A stretch of DNA of 64,000 nucleotides from Megalonaias nervosa. Its lineage: Eukaryota; Mollusca; Bivalvia; Unionida; Unionidae. The notes under the pieces were generated by a model. That model was not told the origin of the DNA and searched no databases. It was given only the letters and a program-made list of their open reading frames with translations. The stretch covers positions 1 through 64,000 of the forward strand of contig JAECUM010001735.1 in NCBI GenBank assembly GCA_016617855.1, read 5' to 3'. How positions within the stretch are numbered: position 1 is the first letter of the stretch; each line of letters opens with the position of its first letter. A program made the translations under genes and the position numbers. Below, piece after piece: positions 63,705-64,000 of the stretch.

Positions 63705-64000
63705 AACTTGCATTTCAAGCATTTATTTCATATTTCTACTGAAATGACACAAGAAGAGAAGACAAAGCATAAATTTGCAATCCAGCATGTTACGAACTTG
63801 CTAATACTGTATCCTAGATTTCCTCTGTCCATGTATCACACACAGTGCATGTCAAAGATGATGTACACTTGTACATACAATACAATAGTCATAGTTGACT
63901 TCCTTGGCTTTGAATTTTTGACCCTTTTGCATTTAGTTGACATTTCTACTTAAACGACACAACAAGAAAAAAAAAATCTAATTCAGCATGTTACAAGCTT
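63705..64000. repeat. Diverged ~215-bp tandem repeat, cut by window end
   Basis: CATTTCTACTTAAACGACAC then CAGCATGTTACAAGCTT near 63938-64000 repeats ATTTCTACTGAAATGACAC and CAGCATGTTACGAACTT of 63733-63800. Two copies, the second truncated by the window edge. The 106-codon frame at 63633-63953 lies in it. Confidence 0.6.

Noticed and set aside
62686..63705. Open frames at 62686-62955, 63348-63665 and 63508-63705 as upstream MCM3AP exons or another gene
   Set aside because: No similarity to the SAC3/PCI or other GANP regions and no consistent splice phase.

Overview
This is an AT-rich, intron- and repeat-dominated piece of an animal nuclear genome. The tRNA-headed SINE families, numerous MITEs and intronic minisatellites suggest a lophotrochozoan, probably a mollusc. 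That assignment is an inference from repeat style and was not tested by a search.

The only protein-coding gene I can support is the 3' half of MCM3AP/GANP on the minus strand. It spans 61298 down to 23029 as twelve exons (2763 nt, 920 codons plus stop). Every exon except the first in the window has an AG acceptor joined in phase to a GT donor, and the conceptual protein is collinear with the C-terminal half of human GANP as I remember it. GANP is the metazoan Sac3-like scaffold of the TREX-2 mRNA-export complex. The N-terminal FG-like, RNA-binding and SAC3/PCI parts, and the promoter, should lie beyond position 64000.

Layout. 1-19 kb: no recognisable gene; a 1.2-kb, 22-bp GTAC-rich minisatellite (2.87-4.06 kb), long (TA)n/(CA)n tracts, SINEs and MITEs, including a SINE whose target-site duplication was later split by a hAT-type MITE (7.28-7.88 kb). 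19.4-22.7 kb: three minisatellites just downstream of the gene. 23-42 kb: exons 7 to 12 (numbered within the window) in introns packed with minisatellites of 22 to 80 bp period. 42-61 kb: exons 1 to 6 in introns with SINEs, MITEs and long stretches of no recognisable content, but almost no minisatellites. 61.3-64 kb: an inverted-repeat element and a diverged 0.2-kb tandem repeat, in the upstream intron or intergenic space.

Repeat families defined by eye: SINE-1 (tRNA-Pro-like head, CA-rich tail, 7 copies, six with 11-14 bp target-site duplications); SINE-2 (tRNA-Leu-like head, AAC-rich tail, about 11 copies, two cleanly 5'-truncated); a group of tRNA-Met-like SINE fragments; a 150-210 bp palindromic MITE family (7 copies); pogo/Tigger-like MITEs flanked by TA (3); hAT-like elements (2); and one BED-zinc-finger transposase remnant. 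I found no CRISPR array, operon, bona fide tRNA or rRNA gene, or virus-like gene, and no convincing undescribed biochemical system. The most interesting material is the repeat architecture.
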